6,198 bases of DNA. Origin: GCA-003244245 sp049673305 (GTDB lineage: Bacteria; Actinomycetota; Actinomycetes; Mycobacteriales; Pseudonocardiaceae). The position numbers and the translations under genes were made by a program. The stretch lies in NCBI GenBank assembly GCA_049673305.1, contig JBATXM010000019.1, positions 1-6,198 on the forward strand, given 5' to 3'. The notes below the pieces were generated by a model. It ran no database searches, was not told where the DNA came from, and saw only the letters and a program-made list of their open reading frames with translations. This document shows positions 1-6,014 of the stretch, piece after piece (position 1 is the stretch's first letter; every line of letters begins with the position of its first letter).

Positions 1-127
1 CAAGGCCGCGACCAGGTTCTTCCGCAAACTGCTCACAGGATTGGAGTACGTGCCCCGGGTCCTGGTGACCGACAAGCTGGCCAGCTACGGCGTGGCACAC
101 CAACAGCTGATGCCCGGGGTGGAACAC
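1..127. repeat. 127-bp perfect inverted repeat, left copy (partner 6072-6198)
   Basis: Bases 1-127 are identical to the reverse complement of 6072-6198; the next base differs (C at 128, complement of C at 6071 = G). The two copies occupy the extreme ends of the window. The sequence is internal IS6 transposase coding DNA, not a transposon terminus, so this looks like a collapsed repeat at contig ends. Confidence 0.95.
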
Positions 128-370
128 CGCCGATCGAAGTATTTGAACAACCGCGCGGAGAACTCACACCAACCGACCCGGGCGCGCGAACGCGCGATGA
201 AACGCTTCACCTCACCCGGTCACGCCCAGCGGTTCCTGTCCGCGTTCAGCGGGATATCCCCCCACTTCCGGCCCCGTCGTCACCTGCTCCACCCCCAGGA
301 ATACCGGCGCGAGATGACCAACCGCTTCAGTACCTGGAACGAAGTCACCAAGCTGACCACCGCAGCCTGA
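2..370 (+). CDS. IS6-family DDE transposase, C-terminal part (5'-truncated by window edge)
   Basis: This is the catalytic C-terminal half of an IS6-family transposase, which cuts and joins the IS ends during replicative transposition. The frame is open from base 2 without a start codon, so the gene begins upstream of the window; a TTG at 41 is an internal leucine, not a start. About 122 residues are visible. The motif VTDKLASYG carries the second catalytic Asp of the DDE triad. NNRAENSHQPTRARER carries the catalytic Glu, followed by the Arg-rich stretch typical of the family. The first Asp and the N-terminal DNA-binding helices are missing. The C-terminus runs to a normal TGA, and the element end follows 86 bp later. 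This copy appears intact over the part seen. Family assignment is firm; the exact IS is unknown. Confidence 0.9.
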   Translation, partial: KAATRFFRKLLTGLEYVPRVLVTDKLASYGVAHQQLMPGVEHRRSKYLNNRAENSHQPTRARERAMKRFTSPGHAQRFLSAFSGISPHFRPRRHLLHPQEYRREMTNRFSTWNEVTKLTTAA

Positions 371-435
371 ACCACCCGAGAGGACCCGACCGCCCCTCCT
401 CAACCACGCACTGAATGATCACCACCGCTCGTCAG

Positions 436-456
436 ACCGAACAAGTTGACAATGCC
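436..456 (-). repeat. IS6-family terminal inverted repeat, right end of left copy
   Basis: The 21 bp at 436-456, read on the minus strand from 456, match the plus-strand sequence at 1673-1693 at 20 of 21 positions; the shared core is TTGTCAACTTGTTCGGT. The two copies face each other across the cargo region 457-1672. Each lies at the 3' end of an IS6-type sequence, which identifies them as element termini. The flanking 8-mers on the cargo side (457-464 and 1665-1672) are not duplicates of each other. Confidence 0.85.
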
Positions 457-529
457 CAGCTGCGACCCCGCCGTGCAAGCGGACACCGCATCATCCGGTT
501 GAGTGGGAGACTCCCCGTTCCCGCCCGCG

Positions 530-570
530 CCTCTGGTCGGATTCGGTTGATGGATGAATCCGACCAGAGG
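530..570 (-). terminator. Strong hairpin after the rhodanese gene, probable terminator
   Basis: A perfect 15-bp inverted repeat (arms 530-544 and 556-570, CCTCTGGTCGGATTC and its complement) encloses an 11-nt loop. It begins 12 bp downstream of the stop of the minus-strand rhodanese gene. No T-tract follows on the minus strand, but many actinobacterial intrinsic terminators lack one. It could also block transcription entering from the IS6 side. The rest of 457-529 holds nothing I can identify. Confidence 0.7.
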
Positions 571-582
571 TTGGGGTGGAAT

Positions 583-924
583 TCAGCGACGAGCAGGGAT
601 TCCCGATTCGGTCGGGAAGCCGGCCTCGACCCAGTCCTGGATGCCTTCGGCGTACTTGCGCACGTTGCTGTAGCCGAGGCTTTCCAGCTTGGCCGCAACC
701 TGCCCGCTGTTGGGGCATGCGGTGTTGGAGCAATAGGTGACGATCGCGGCGTTCTTGTCCGGCAGCAGCGTGGCGGCGCGGATCTCAACGTCGTCGGCGA
801 CCAAGTTGAGCGCGCCGGGCAGGTGCTGCTGGGCGTAGTAGCTCTCCGGCAGCGCGTCGACGGGCACTACACTGCCAGCCTCGATCGCGGCCTGGAGCTC
901 CGCACGCTTGATGAGAGTGGTCAT
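583..924 (-). CDS. Single-domain rhodanese-like protein (sulfurtransferase family)
   Basis: This 113-residue protein is the usual size for a stand-alone rhodanese domain, a cytoplasmic fold that carries sulfur as a cysteine persulfide. The residues VPVDALPESYYAQQHLPGALNL match the rhodanese N-terminal strand and the 'HIPGAINI' region. YCSNTACPNS contains the active-site loop beginning at the catalytic Cys (about residue 65). GYSNVRKYAEGIQDWVEAGFP is the conserved C-terminal 'V..l.GG...W...G.P' block. There is no signal peptide or membrane segment. The start at 924 is supported by a strong Shine-Dalgarno (AAGGAAG on the minus strand, within 932-940) at normal spacing. The gene is divergent from the TetR gene with 38 bp between starts, so the TetR operators overlap its promoter. 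The sulfur donor and acceptor cannot be read from sequence; a role in persulfide, cyanide or thiol stress is inference. Confidence 0.92.
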   Translation of the reverse strand: MTTLIKRAELQAAIEAGSVVPVDALPESYYAQQHLPGALNLVADDVEIRAATLLPDKNAAIVTYCSNTACPNSGQVAAKLESLGYSNVRKYAEGIQDWVEAGFPTESGIPARR

Positions 925-946
925 GGCTAGACTTCCTTCCCTTACT

Positions 947-992
947 GGACTACGGTCCGCTTATGTCGGTGGACACTAGCGGACCACAGTCC
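947..992. promoter_or_regulatory. Paired palindromic operators for the TetR repressor
   Basis: Two 12-bp palindromes of the form GGAC-N4-GTCC lie at 947-958 (GGACTACGGTCC) and 981-992 (GGACCACAGTCC), with centres 34 bp apart. With their flanks they form a larger inverted repeat (947-961 against 978-992, 13 of 15 matching). The first site lies between the divergent starts. The second lies inside the first codons of the TetR gene. This placement fits binding by the adjacent TetR protein and repression of both genes. That this protein binds here is inference from position and symmetry. Confidence 0.75.
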
Positions 993-1601
993 TTTTCGTC
1001 AAGCACGGTCAGGCGCGAGCCTCGGCCAGAGCGAGCCGACGCGGCGCGGAACCGACGCAAGATCCTCGAGACGGCGGCACGGCTGTTCGAAGAGCGCGGC
1101 GTGGCCGCGGTCAGCCTGGATGCGGTGGCTGCGGCCGCCGGGGTAGGTAAGGGAACGTTGTTCCGGCGTTTCGGCGACAAGTCCGGCCTGGCCGCGGCAC
1201 TGCTCGACGACTGTGAGCGCGAGCTGCAGGAGGCTATTCTGCGCGGCGCGCCGCCCCTGGGCCCTGGCGCGAAACCCGAGAAGCGAGCTGCCGCGTTCGT
1301 GGTGGCCTATCTGGAGTATGCCCTGGCCAACCTCGACCTGGTGCGCATGTCCGAAACCGCCAGCCCCGGCGCCCGTTACCGCATCGGCGCCTACCGCTTC
1401 TGGAGGCAGCACCTAGACGTACTACTACGGGAGGCCGGGTGCCAACCGGCGCTAGCAGGGGTGCTCGCGCATGCCCTGCTAGCCTCCCTCGCCGCCGACC
1501 ACCTGCAAGCCCAGCTCGATGACGGTGCCACCCTGGACATGTTGAGTGAGGCACTGTCGGGCTACGCCGCAGCCGCCTTTCACTCACTGTCGCCGCGCTG
1601 A
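963..1601 (+). CDS. TetR/AcrR-family transcriptional repressor
   Basis: This 212-residue protein has the TetR N-terminal helix-turn-helix. RRKILETAARLFEERG (about 31-46) is helix 1, VSLDAVAAAAGVGKGTLFRRF (about 50-70) contains the recognition helix, and GDKSGLAAAL follows. The C-terminal helical region (about 85-205), including ARYRIGAYRFWRQHLDVLL, is the variable ligand-binding and dimerisation part. Residues 1-28 form a polar, Arg-rich extension. The ATG at 963 lacks a convincing Shine-Dalgarno and lies only 4 bp after the first operator, so the mRNA may be leaderless; GTG at 969 is an alternative start. The gene is divergent from the rhodanese gene and both flank GGAC-N4-GTCC palindromes, which suggests autoregulation and control of the rhodanese. 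The ligand is unknown. The region 1602-1672 after the stop is visibly more AT-rich, with only a short TTCTCGAGAA palindrome. Confidence 0.92.
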   Translation: MSVDTSGPQSFSSSTVRREPRPERADAARNRRKILETAARLFEERGVAAVSLDAVAAAAGVGKGTLFRRFGDKSGLAAALLDDCERELQEAILRGAPPLGPGAKPEKRAAAFVVAYLEYALANLDLVRMSETASPGARYRIGAYRFWRQHLDVLLREAGCQPALAGVLAHALLASLAADHLQAQLDDGATLDMLSEALSGYAAAAFHSLSPR

Positions 1602-1672
1602 GAGGTGAATCTCGCTTCTCGAGAATATCGAATACACTGATGCCGCGTTTATTGGAGTGCAACACGCTCAAC

Positions 1673-1693
1673 GGCGTTGTCAACTTGTTCGGT
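1673..1693 (+). repeat. IS6-family terminal inverted repeat, end of second copy
   Basis: This is the facing partner of the repeat at 436-456, differing at one position (G for A at the fourth base). Together the two ends bracket 1216 bp of cargo DNA. Confidence 0.8.
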
Positions 1694-1758
1694 GGTTCGA
1701 GCTGTTGGATCACGCATGGGGATGGTTGGGGCGGATCGGTCGGTCCTTGGTGCCGTGA
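1673..1758 (-). mobile_element. IS6-family element, 3' terminal remnant (second, diverged copy)
   Basis: The end at 1673 begins GGCGTTGTCAACTTGTTCGG, a near-identical inverted copy of the IS6 end at 436-456. Read on the minus strand, the interior to about 1747 also lines up with the non-coding tail of the left copy (381-456): shared blocks are AGGACC..GACCG, CAACCA, TGATC and GCTCG. Overall similarity is clearly imperfect. This is the 3' tail of an IS6-family element on the minus strand, lacking any transposase codons, and it stops at the 3' end of a group II intron. It may belong to the same interrupted element as the fragment at 6072-6198, or to another IS6 copy. Confidence 0.75.
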
Positions 1759-1761
1759 GTA

Positions 1762-1811
1762 GGGTGGGAAGCTGGCGCGGTAGTCGAAGACTCCGTTTCC
1801 AGCTTCCCCCC
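1762..1811 (-). ncRNA. Group II intron domain VI with bulged branch-point A
   Basis: On the minus strand GGGAAGCUGG (1808-1799) pairs perfectly with CCAGCUUCCC (1775-1766). Three further G (1811-1809) pair with CCC (1764-1762), leaving a single unpaired A at 1765. That A lies 7 nt from the intron 3' end, counting both, where the lariat branch point is expected. The 23-nt loop spans 1776-1798. Confidence 0.82.
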
Positions 1812-1814
1812 GTC

Positions 1815-1847
1815 AAACCGTGCATGAGGTTCTCCCTCACACGGCTT
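1815..1847 (-). ncRNA. Group II intron domain V hairpin
   Basis: On the minus strand the RNA begins AAGCCGUGUGAGG, turns through GAGAA, and returns CCUCAUGCACGGUUU. This gives an 8-bp lower stem with the characteristic G·U next to the AGC catalytic triad, a 2-nt bulge (UG), an upper stem and a GAGA-type loop, 33 nt in total against the canonical 34. Domain V is the most conserved ribozyme core of group II introns, so this match is diagnostic. Confidence 0.88.
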
Positions 1848-1942
1848 TCCGACATCGTTCACCGTCAGGCGTGCGCAGTCCGGTAGTAGCGAATTGTTCC
1901 GCTGAGTCGGTGTATGCCAAGAGATCGGACCCAGGAGTAGTT

Positions 1943-2000
1943 GGCCTGTTGGTAAGGCTGCTACCAGGAAGTACAAACCGCCGGAGTTCCCGCTGGTCAG
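1943..2000 (+). repeat. Left terminal inverted repeat of the Tn3-family transposon
   Basis: It aligns to the reverse complement of 6015-6071 over 58 columns with 48 identities and one gap. The outer 33 bp are best conserved (30 of 33), with cores GGTAAGGCTG and CCAGGAAGTACA. The inner part again agrees strongly at CTGGTCAG. It is longer than the typical 38-bp Tn3 repeat, and similarity stops abruptly at 1942/1943, which sets the boundary. Confidence 0.85.
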
Positions 2001-2069
2001 GTAATCCCGGATCGTTGTGAGTGGTGGGGGCCCGCACGGGGAGCCTGGTCTTGGAACGGGTCCCTAGAG

Positions 2070-2192
2070 AAGTGCCGAGTTTGTTTTTGGTGTCGGCACT
2101 TGGTAGGTTTTCGGCGCGGGGTTCGGCCGTCGGCGCTGGACGTGCTGTGGGCATGGCGCTAGATGTGCCGCCTCCGGTCGAACTCGGCACTT
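2070..2192. promoter_or_regulatory. Candidate internal resolution (recombination) site for the tyrosine recombinase
   Basis: AAGTGCCGAGTT at 2070-2081 and GTGTCGGCACTT at 2090-2101 form an inverted pair (9 of 12 matching, perfect over the outer nine) around an 8-bp spacer, TGTTTTTG. This geometry fits a tyrosine-recombinase core site. A third copy, AACTCGGCACTT at 2181-2192, is the exact complement of the first arm. A weaker one, GTCGGCGCT, lies at 2129-2137. A core plus accessory repeats beside tnpA resembles the Tn4430 resolution site bound by TnpI. The site precedes tnpA and may also hold its promoter, so recombinase binding could affect tnpA transcription. Function is inferred from structure only. 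Confidence 0.65.
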
Positions 2193-2232
2193 TCCGTTCG
2201 GTGTGTGTGTACGGCCGTCGTTGAAGCTGGCC

Positions 2233-2238
2233 GAGGAG
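2233..2238 (+). promoter_or_regulatory. Ribosome binding site fixing the tnpA start at GTG 2247
   Basis: GAGGAG lies 8 nt before GTG at 2247. The open frame extends upstream to an ATG at 2163, but that ATG has no comparable site, and the extra 28 residues (Cys- and Ser-rich) do not resemble a Tn3 transposase N-terminus and run through the recombination-site region. Confidence 0.75.
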
Positions 2239-2246
2239 ACAGCCCC

Positions 2247-5200
2247 GTGGCTCGAACCGTCGATGAAGACGAGCTGATCGAGCACTGGACCTTGATCGGT
2301 GAGGAGCTGACCCAGCTGGCGGGCAAGCGCGGGCCGACCAGGCTGGCGTTTGCGCTGGCGCTCAAGTTCCACCAGTTGCATGGCCGGTTCCCGCGAGGCC
2401 GCGCGGAGCTACCCGAGGATGCGGTGGAGTTCCTCGCCAAGGTGGTGGGGGTGCCCGCTGTCGAACTGGGCGCCTACGAGTGGGACGGGCGCACCAGCAA
2501 GTACCACCGCACCCAGATCCGTCGGTTCACTGGCTTCCGGGAGTGCGGAGTCGCCGACGCGGAGAAGGCGACCGGCTGGCTGGTCGAGCGAGTGTGCGAG
2601 CTTGAGCGCCGCCCGGAACGGGTCCGGGTGTCGCTGCTGGCCTACCTGCGAGAAGAGCGGATCGAGCCGCCAGCGCCGATCCGGCTGTCGCGGATGATCG
2701 CCTCGGCCCTGGAGCGGTCCGAGCAGAGATTGACGCGTCGGATCTGTTCGCTGGTCGCGCCCGACGCGGCGGTACGGATGCTGACGTTGATCGCCCGACG
2801 GGCCAGCGGCGGTGATGACGGCGGTGATGACGGCGGTGATGAGGAACAGCCAGAAGCCGGTGAGGTCGCGCCGCTGGAGGGTGTGGATGCGTTCGCCGTG
2901 ATCCGGGAAGAGCCGGGCAACGTCAGTGTCAAGACCATCGCGGCTGAAGTGGTCAAGCTTGAGGTGATCAACACTGTTGGGCTGCCCGTGGAGCTGTTCG
3001 GCGAGATCGCCCCCGGTGTGCTGCTGGCGTGGCGTTCGCGGGTCGCGGCCGAGGCGCCCAGTCATCTGCGTGAGCACCCGCACGAGATCAAAGTGACGTT
3101 GCTGGCCGCTTACCTGCACTGCCGCCGCCGCGAGATCATCGACGCCCTGGTGGACCTGCTGATCACCACGGTGCATCGGATTAACGCCCGAGCCGAGGCC
3201 GTGGTGACCGGCGAGTTCGTCGCCGAGCTCAAACGGGTGTCGGGCAAGGAGAACATCCTGTTCAAGATGACCGGGGCGGCGCTGGATACCCCGAAGGGGC
3301 CGGTCGAGGAGGTGATCTACCCGGCGGTGCCCGGCGGGGTGGACACGCTGAAGGCGCTGTGGCGGGAGTACAACAGCAAGGGCAGCACCTACCGACAGCA
3401 TCGCCAGCGGGTGTTCAAAGCCTCCTACACCCACCACTACCGCGCCGGGCTGATCCAGATCCTCGACGCGCTGGAGTTCGGCTCGACCAACACCGTGCAC
3501 GCGCCGATGATGGCGGCTCTCGCGCTGATCAAGCGGTACCGGGTGCAGCACACCCACCGCACCAAGTACTACGCCACCACCGAGGACGTCCCGGTCGCGC
3601 ACATCGTGCCCGCTGAGCTGGCCGAGCTGATGTATCGCACCGACAAGGGCGGCCGTCGGCGGATCCTGCGCAGCGTCTACGAGTGCGGGGTGTTCCAGAC
3701 CCTGCGGGAGCAGCTGCGCTGTAAGGAAACCTGGGTGCACGGCGGGCACAAGTGGCGCAACCCCGACCTCGATCTCCCGAAAGACTTCGAGGCCAAACGC
3801 GCCGAGAACTACGCCGCTCTGCGCAAACCACGCGAAGCGACCCGGTTCACCGCCGAGGTGGTGGAGGAGATGCACGCCGAGCTGTCCGCGCTCAACGACG
3901 CGCTGCCCGGTCTGGACTGGCTGCGGATCATCGAGGGTAAGAAAGCCGCGATCGTGCTGACCCCACTGGACGCGGCGCCCGAGCCGCGTAATCTTCGCCG
4001 GCTCAAAACCGCGATCCGCGCCCGCTGGGGCATGGTTCCGTTGCTGGACATGTTCACCGAGACCGCGCTGCGCACCGGCTGCCTAGACGCCCTGATCCCG
4101 GCCGGGGTCCGGGTCGACCTGGACCCCCGCGAAGTGGTCGAACGCATGCTGCTGGTCATCTACGCTTATGGGACCGGCGCGGGAATTCGGGCGGTCGCCG
4201 CCGGCGAGCACCCCTACTCCGAAGACGATCTACGCTATGCCCGGCGCCGGTTGCTGTCCGTTCCCGGGGCCCGCCAGGTAGCCCGAGTGATCGCCAACGC
4301 CACCTTCACCGCCCGGCACAGCTGGCTGTGGGGCCAGGGCACCACGGCGGTGGCCTCGGATTCCACCCACTTCTCCGCCTACGACCAGAACATCTTCACC
4401 GAGTACCACTCCCGGTACAAAAGGGCCAAGCGCGGGGTGTTGATCTACTGGACGGTCGACACGGTGGGGGCGATGGCCATCTACTCCCAGCTGCTGTCCT
4501 GCTCGGCCTCGGAGGTCCACGCCATGGTCGAGGGCGCGATGCGTCACGGCAGCGAGATGGACCTGCAGACCAACTACGTGGACTCGCACGGGGCCAGCTT
4601 CATCGGATTCGGCGTCACCCGGCTGCTGAACTTCGACCTCGTCGCCCGGTTCAAACAGATCAACACCATGAAGCTGTACCTGCCCGGCAAGGGCGAGAGC
4701 TTCTCCTACCCCCGTCTTGGCCCGGCGCTGACCCGCCCGATCCGGCCCGAGATCATCGAGAACAACTACGACCTGATGATCAAGTATGCGACCGCGATCC
4801 GTCAGGGCACCGCCTCGACCGAGGCCCTGCTGCGCCGGTTCCAAGGCGAGACCACCCACCCCGCCTACACCGCGATGCTGGAGCTCGGCCGAGCCCAGCG
4901 CACCATCTTTCTGGCCCACTGGTTGCGGAACAGAGATCTCCAACGAGAGACCAACTCCGGGCTCAACGTGGTGGAAAACTACAACGGCGTCAACGACTAC
5001 ATCCGGTTCGGCAAGCGCGGCGAGCTGGCTTCCAACCACCGCGAAGAGCAAGAACTGAGCATACTGTGCCTGCAGATCCTGCAAAGCTGTTTAGCGTTCA
5101 TCAATACCCTCATGATCCAGGACACCCTGACCCAGCCCGACTGGGCGCACACCCTCACCGACGTCGACCGGCGCGGGCTGACCCCACTGTTCCACAGCAA

Positions 5201-5282
5201 CATGACCCCCTACGGGATCATGCGCCTGCGCCCCGATCAGCGCCTGGACCTGTCCGTCCCACCCCCGCCCGCACCGTCATGA
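2247..5282 (+). CDS. tnpA: Tn3-family transposase TnpA
   Basis: This 1011-residue protein has the full length expected for Tn3-family transposases, which join inverted ends to target DNA and produce cointegrates. The N-terminal domain (about 1-170) has the family's opening pattern: HWTLIGEELTQLAGKRG, then RLAFALALKFHQLHGRFP, then an RRFTGFRE segment, as in the DUF4158 DNA-binding region. The C-terminal DDE domain spans about 560-975. The catalytic residues I assign are D705 (VASDSTHFSAYDQNIF), D779 (NYVDSHG) and E910 (LNVVENYNG), with spacings of 74 and 131 that match the family. The terminal block EEQELSILCLQILQSCLAFINTLMIQ is also conserved. No frameshift or stop is present, so the enzyme is probably active. 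An acidic Gly/Asp repeat lies at 188-199. The stop overlaps the start of the tyrosine recombinase by 4 bp (ATGA), so the two are probably translated as a coupled pair. Confidence 0.95.
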   Translation: MARTVDEDELIEHWTLIGEELTQLAGKRGPTRLAFALALKFHQLHGRFPRGRAELPEDAVEFLAKVVGVPAVELGAYEWDGRTSKYHRTQIRRFTGFRECGVADAEKATGWLVERVCELERRPERVRVSLLAYLREERIEPPAPIRLSRMIASALERSEQRLTRRICSLVAPDAAVRMLTLIARRASGGDDGGDDGGDEEQPEAGEVAPLEGVDAFAVIREEPGNVSVKTIAAEVVKLEVINTVGLPVELFGEIAPGVLLAWRSRVAAEAPSHLREHPHEIKVTLLAAYLHCRRREIIDALVDLLITTVHRINARAEAVVTGEFVAELKRVSGKENILFKMTGAALDTPKGPVEEVIYPAVPGGVDTLKALWREYNSKGSTYRQHRQRVFKASYTHHYRAGLIQILDALEFGSTNTVHAPMMAALALIKRYRVQHTHRTKYYATTEDVPVAHIVPAELAELMYRTDKGGRRRILRSVYECGVFQTLREQLRCKETWVHGGHKWRNPDLDLPKDFEAKRAENYAALRKPREATRFTAEVVEEMHAELSALNDALPGLDWLRIIEGKKAAIVLTPLDAAPEPRNLRRLKTAIRARWGMVPLLDMFTETALRTGCLDALIPAGVRVDLDPREVVERMLLVIYAYGTGAGIRAVAAGEHPYSEDDLRYARRRLLSVPGARQVARVIANATFTARHSWLWGQGTTAVASDSTHFSAYDQNIFTEYHSRYKRAKRGVLIYWTVDTVGAMAIYSQLLSCSASEVHAMVEGAMRHGSEMDLQTNYVDSHGASFIGFGVTRLLNFDLVARFKQINTMKLYLPGKGESFSYPRLGPALTRPIRPEIIENNYDLMIKYATAIRQGTASTEALLRRFQGETTHPAYTAMLELGRAQRTIFLAHWLRNRDLQRETNSGLNVVENYNGVNDYIRFGKRGELASNHREEQELSILCLQILQSCLAFINTLMIQDTLTQPDWAHTLTDVDRRGLTPLFHSNMTPYGIMRLRPDQRLDLSVPPPPAPS
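2808..2843 (+). repeat. Three tandem 12-bp units inside tnpA
   Basis: GGCGGTGATGAC is repeated three times, the last unit ending GAG. It encodes GGDDGGDDGGDE at TnpA residues 188-199, which looks like a flexible acidic linker between the N-terminal and central domains. The in-frame 12-bp unit suggests slippage expansion, and copy number may vary between relatives. Confidence 0.9.
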
Positions 5283-6010
5283 CCAGCGCCGATCAACCCG
5301 GACCGGCAGCCAATCGGACCCCGGCCAAACGCAAGGCCCGCCAGCTCGCCAAGTACCTACGCTCCGAACGCCCCGACTACGCCTACCTCAAAGAGGTGTT
5401 CCGGCACCTGCGCGACGAGCTCGGCATCGAGGTCACCACCAGCCCCGCCAAGCTGCCCCATGTGCCCACCGAGGCCGAGATCCGCCGCTACTACCAGACA
5501 GTGTGGACCGCGCGGCGCACCGGCGACATCGTGCTGATCAAAACCTTGCTCTACACCGGTGTCCGCGTCGCCGAGCTCGTCGCGATCCGGATCAACGAGG
5601 TCGACCTGGACACCTGCCGCATCCGCATCACCCAGGGCAAAGGCGGCAAAGACCGCTACGTCCCCTTCCCCACCTCGTTCAAGGAGACCCTTGCCCTGCA
5701 CATCGCCGGCGCGCGGGACAAAAGAGCGGCGTTCCTGTTCGAGTCCTCCTGGAAAAAGCCATACTCCACCCGCGGGGTGCGCGCCATGCTCGCCCGCTAC
5801 GCCGCCCAGGCCGGGCTAAAGCACAACATGACACCCCACCACCTGCGGCACTTCCTGTTCACCTGGCTCAAAACCCAAGGCATCGACGACGCCCTCATCC
5901 AGCCCTACTCCGGCCACCACGGCCGTACCAACCTGGAAATCTACTCCAAGATCAGTCTCACCGCAGCCCAAGACACCTACAACCAGATCATCGACCAGTT
6001 CCCCGTGTAA
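5279..6010 (+). CDS. Tyrosine recombinase, probable cointegrate resolvase (TnpI-like role)
   Basis: This 243-residue tyrosine recombinase/integrase has the complete catalytic set: R96 (TGVRVAEL), K121 (QGKGGKDRYVPF), H187 and R190 (PHHLRH), H213 (YSGHHGRTNLEIYSK) and the nucleophile Y222. The catalytic domain covers about 61-240. Only about 60 residues precede it, so the core-binding domain is much shorter than in XerC/XerD or Tn4430 TnpI (nearly 300 residues). The start is the ATG at 5279, overlapping the tnpA stop; the frame stays open far upstream, but only as a shadow of tnpA. Position and coupling suggest it resolves the cointegrates TnpA makes, using the repeats at 2070-2192. It ends 4 bp before the right inverted repeat as aligned. 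Its family is certain; its role and site are inferred. Confidence 0.93.
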   Translation: MTSADQPGPAANRTPAKRKARQLAKYLRSERPDYAYLKEVFRHLRDELGIEVTTSPAKLPHVPTEAEIRRYYQTVWTARRTGDIVLIKTLLYTGVRVAELVAIRINEVDLDTCRIRITQGKGGKDRYVPFPTSFKETLALHIAGARDKRAAFLFESSWKKPYSTRGVRAMLARYAAQAGLKHNMTPHHLRHFLFTWLKTQGIDDALIQPYSGHHGRTNLEIYSKISLTAAQDTYNQIIDQFPV

Positions 6011-6014
6011 CCAG

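Larger units (their letters stand above)
1..456 (+). mobile_element. IS6-family insertion sequence, 3' part (left copy)
   Basis: This is the right-hand part of an IS6-family element: the transposase C-terminal half, about 65 bp of non-coding tail after the stop at 370, and a terminal inverted repeat ending at 456. The end is placed at 456 because the sequence up to there, read on the minus strand, starts GGCATTGTCAACTT. This has the GG-start and TTG-rich form of IS6-family ends and recurs at 1673. The left end lies outside the window. I do not recognise the named IS; it is not IS6100 or IS26 by its terminal sequence. Confidence 0.85.
1759..1942 (-). mobile_element. Group II intron, 3' terminal remnant
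   Basis: Read on the minus strand, this is the last 184 nt of a group II intron: unassigned upstream sequence, domain V (about 1815-1847), a 3-nt joiner GAC (1814-1812), domain VI (1811-1762) and a 3' end reading UAC with the usual terminal AY at 1760-1759. No reverse transcriptase/maturase coding sequence survives that I can recognise; 1849-1942 probably corresponds to the end of domain IV. The 5' part is missing because the Tn3-like transposon begins directly at 1943. The intron 3' end abuts an IS6 non-coding tail, so it had probably inserted just behind an IS6 transposase gene. As a fragment it cannot splice in cis. Confidence 0.85.

Noticed and set aside
415..930. 171-codon plus-strand open frame opposite the rhodanese gene
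   Set aside because: It crosses the IS6 end and the terminator hairpin and has no domain, while the opposite strand encodes a clear rhodanese with a ribosome binding site.
1617..1626. TTCTCGAGAA palindrome after the TetR gene as a terminator
   Set aside because: It is a 10-bp palindrome with no loop and no T-tract, too weak to call.
1837..2190. Open frames across the intron-transposon junction (both strands)
   Set aside because: They span structured intron RNA, an inverted repeat and the resolution-site region, and show no protein family resemblance.
2070..2192. CRISPR-like or iteron array from the repeated TCGGCACTT motif
   Set aside because: The copies are few, mixed in orientation and unevenly spaced; a recombinase core with accessory sites explains them better.
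2163..2246. Upstream extension of TnpA to ATG 2163
   Set aside because: GTG 2247 has a good GAGGAG site and begins where family-like sequence begins; the extension covers the candidate recombination repeats.
2409..3875. 488-codon open frame on the minus strand
   Set aside because: It lies entirely antisense to tnpA in GC-rich DNA and has no recognisable domain; tnpA family matches cover the same bases.
4230..5084. 284-codon open frame on the minus strand
   Set aside because: It is antisense to the catalytic domain of tnpA; its Gly/Val/Asp-rich composition is typical of a shadow frame.
4328..5278. Long open frame leading into the tyrosine recombinase, suggesting a 560-residue fusion
   Set aside because: The upstream part is an Arg/Pro/His-rich shadow frame over conserved tnpA coding sequence; recombinase-like sequence starts only after ATG 5279.
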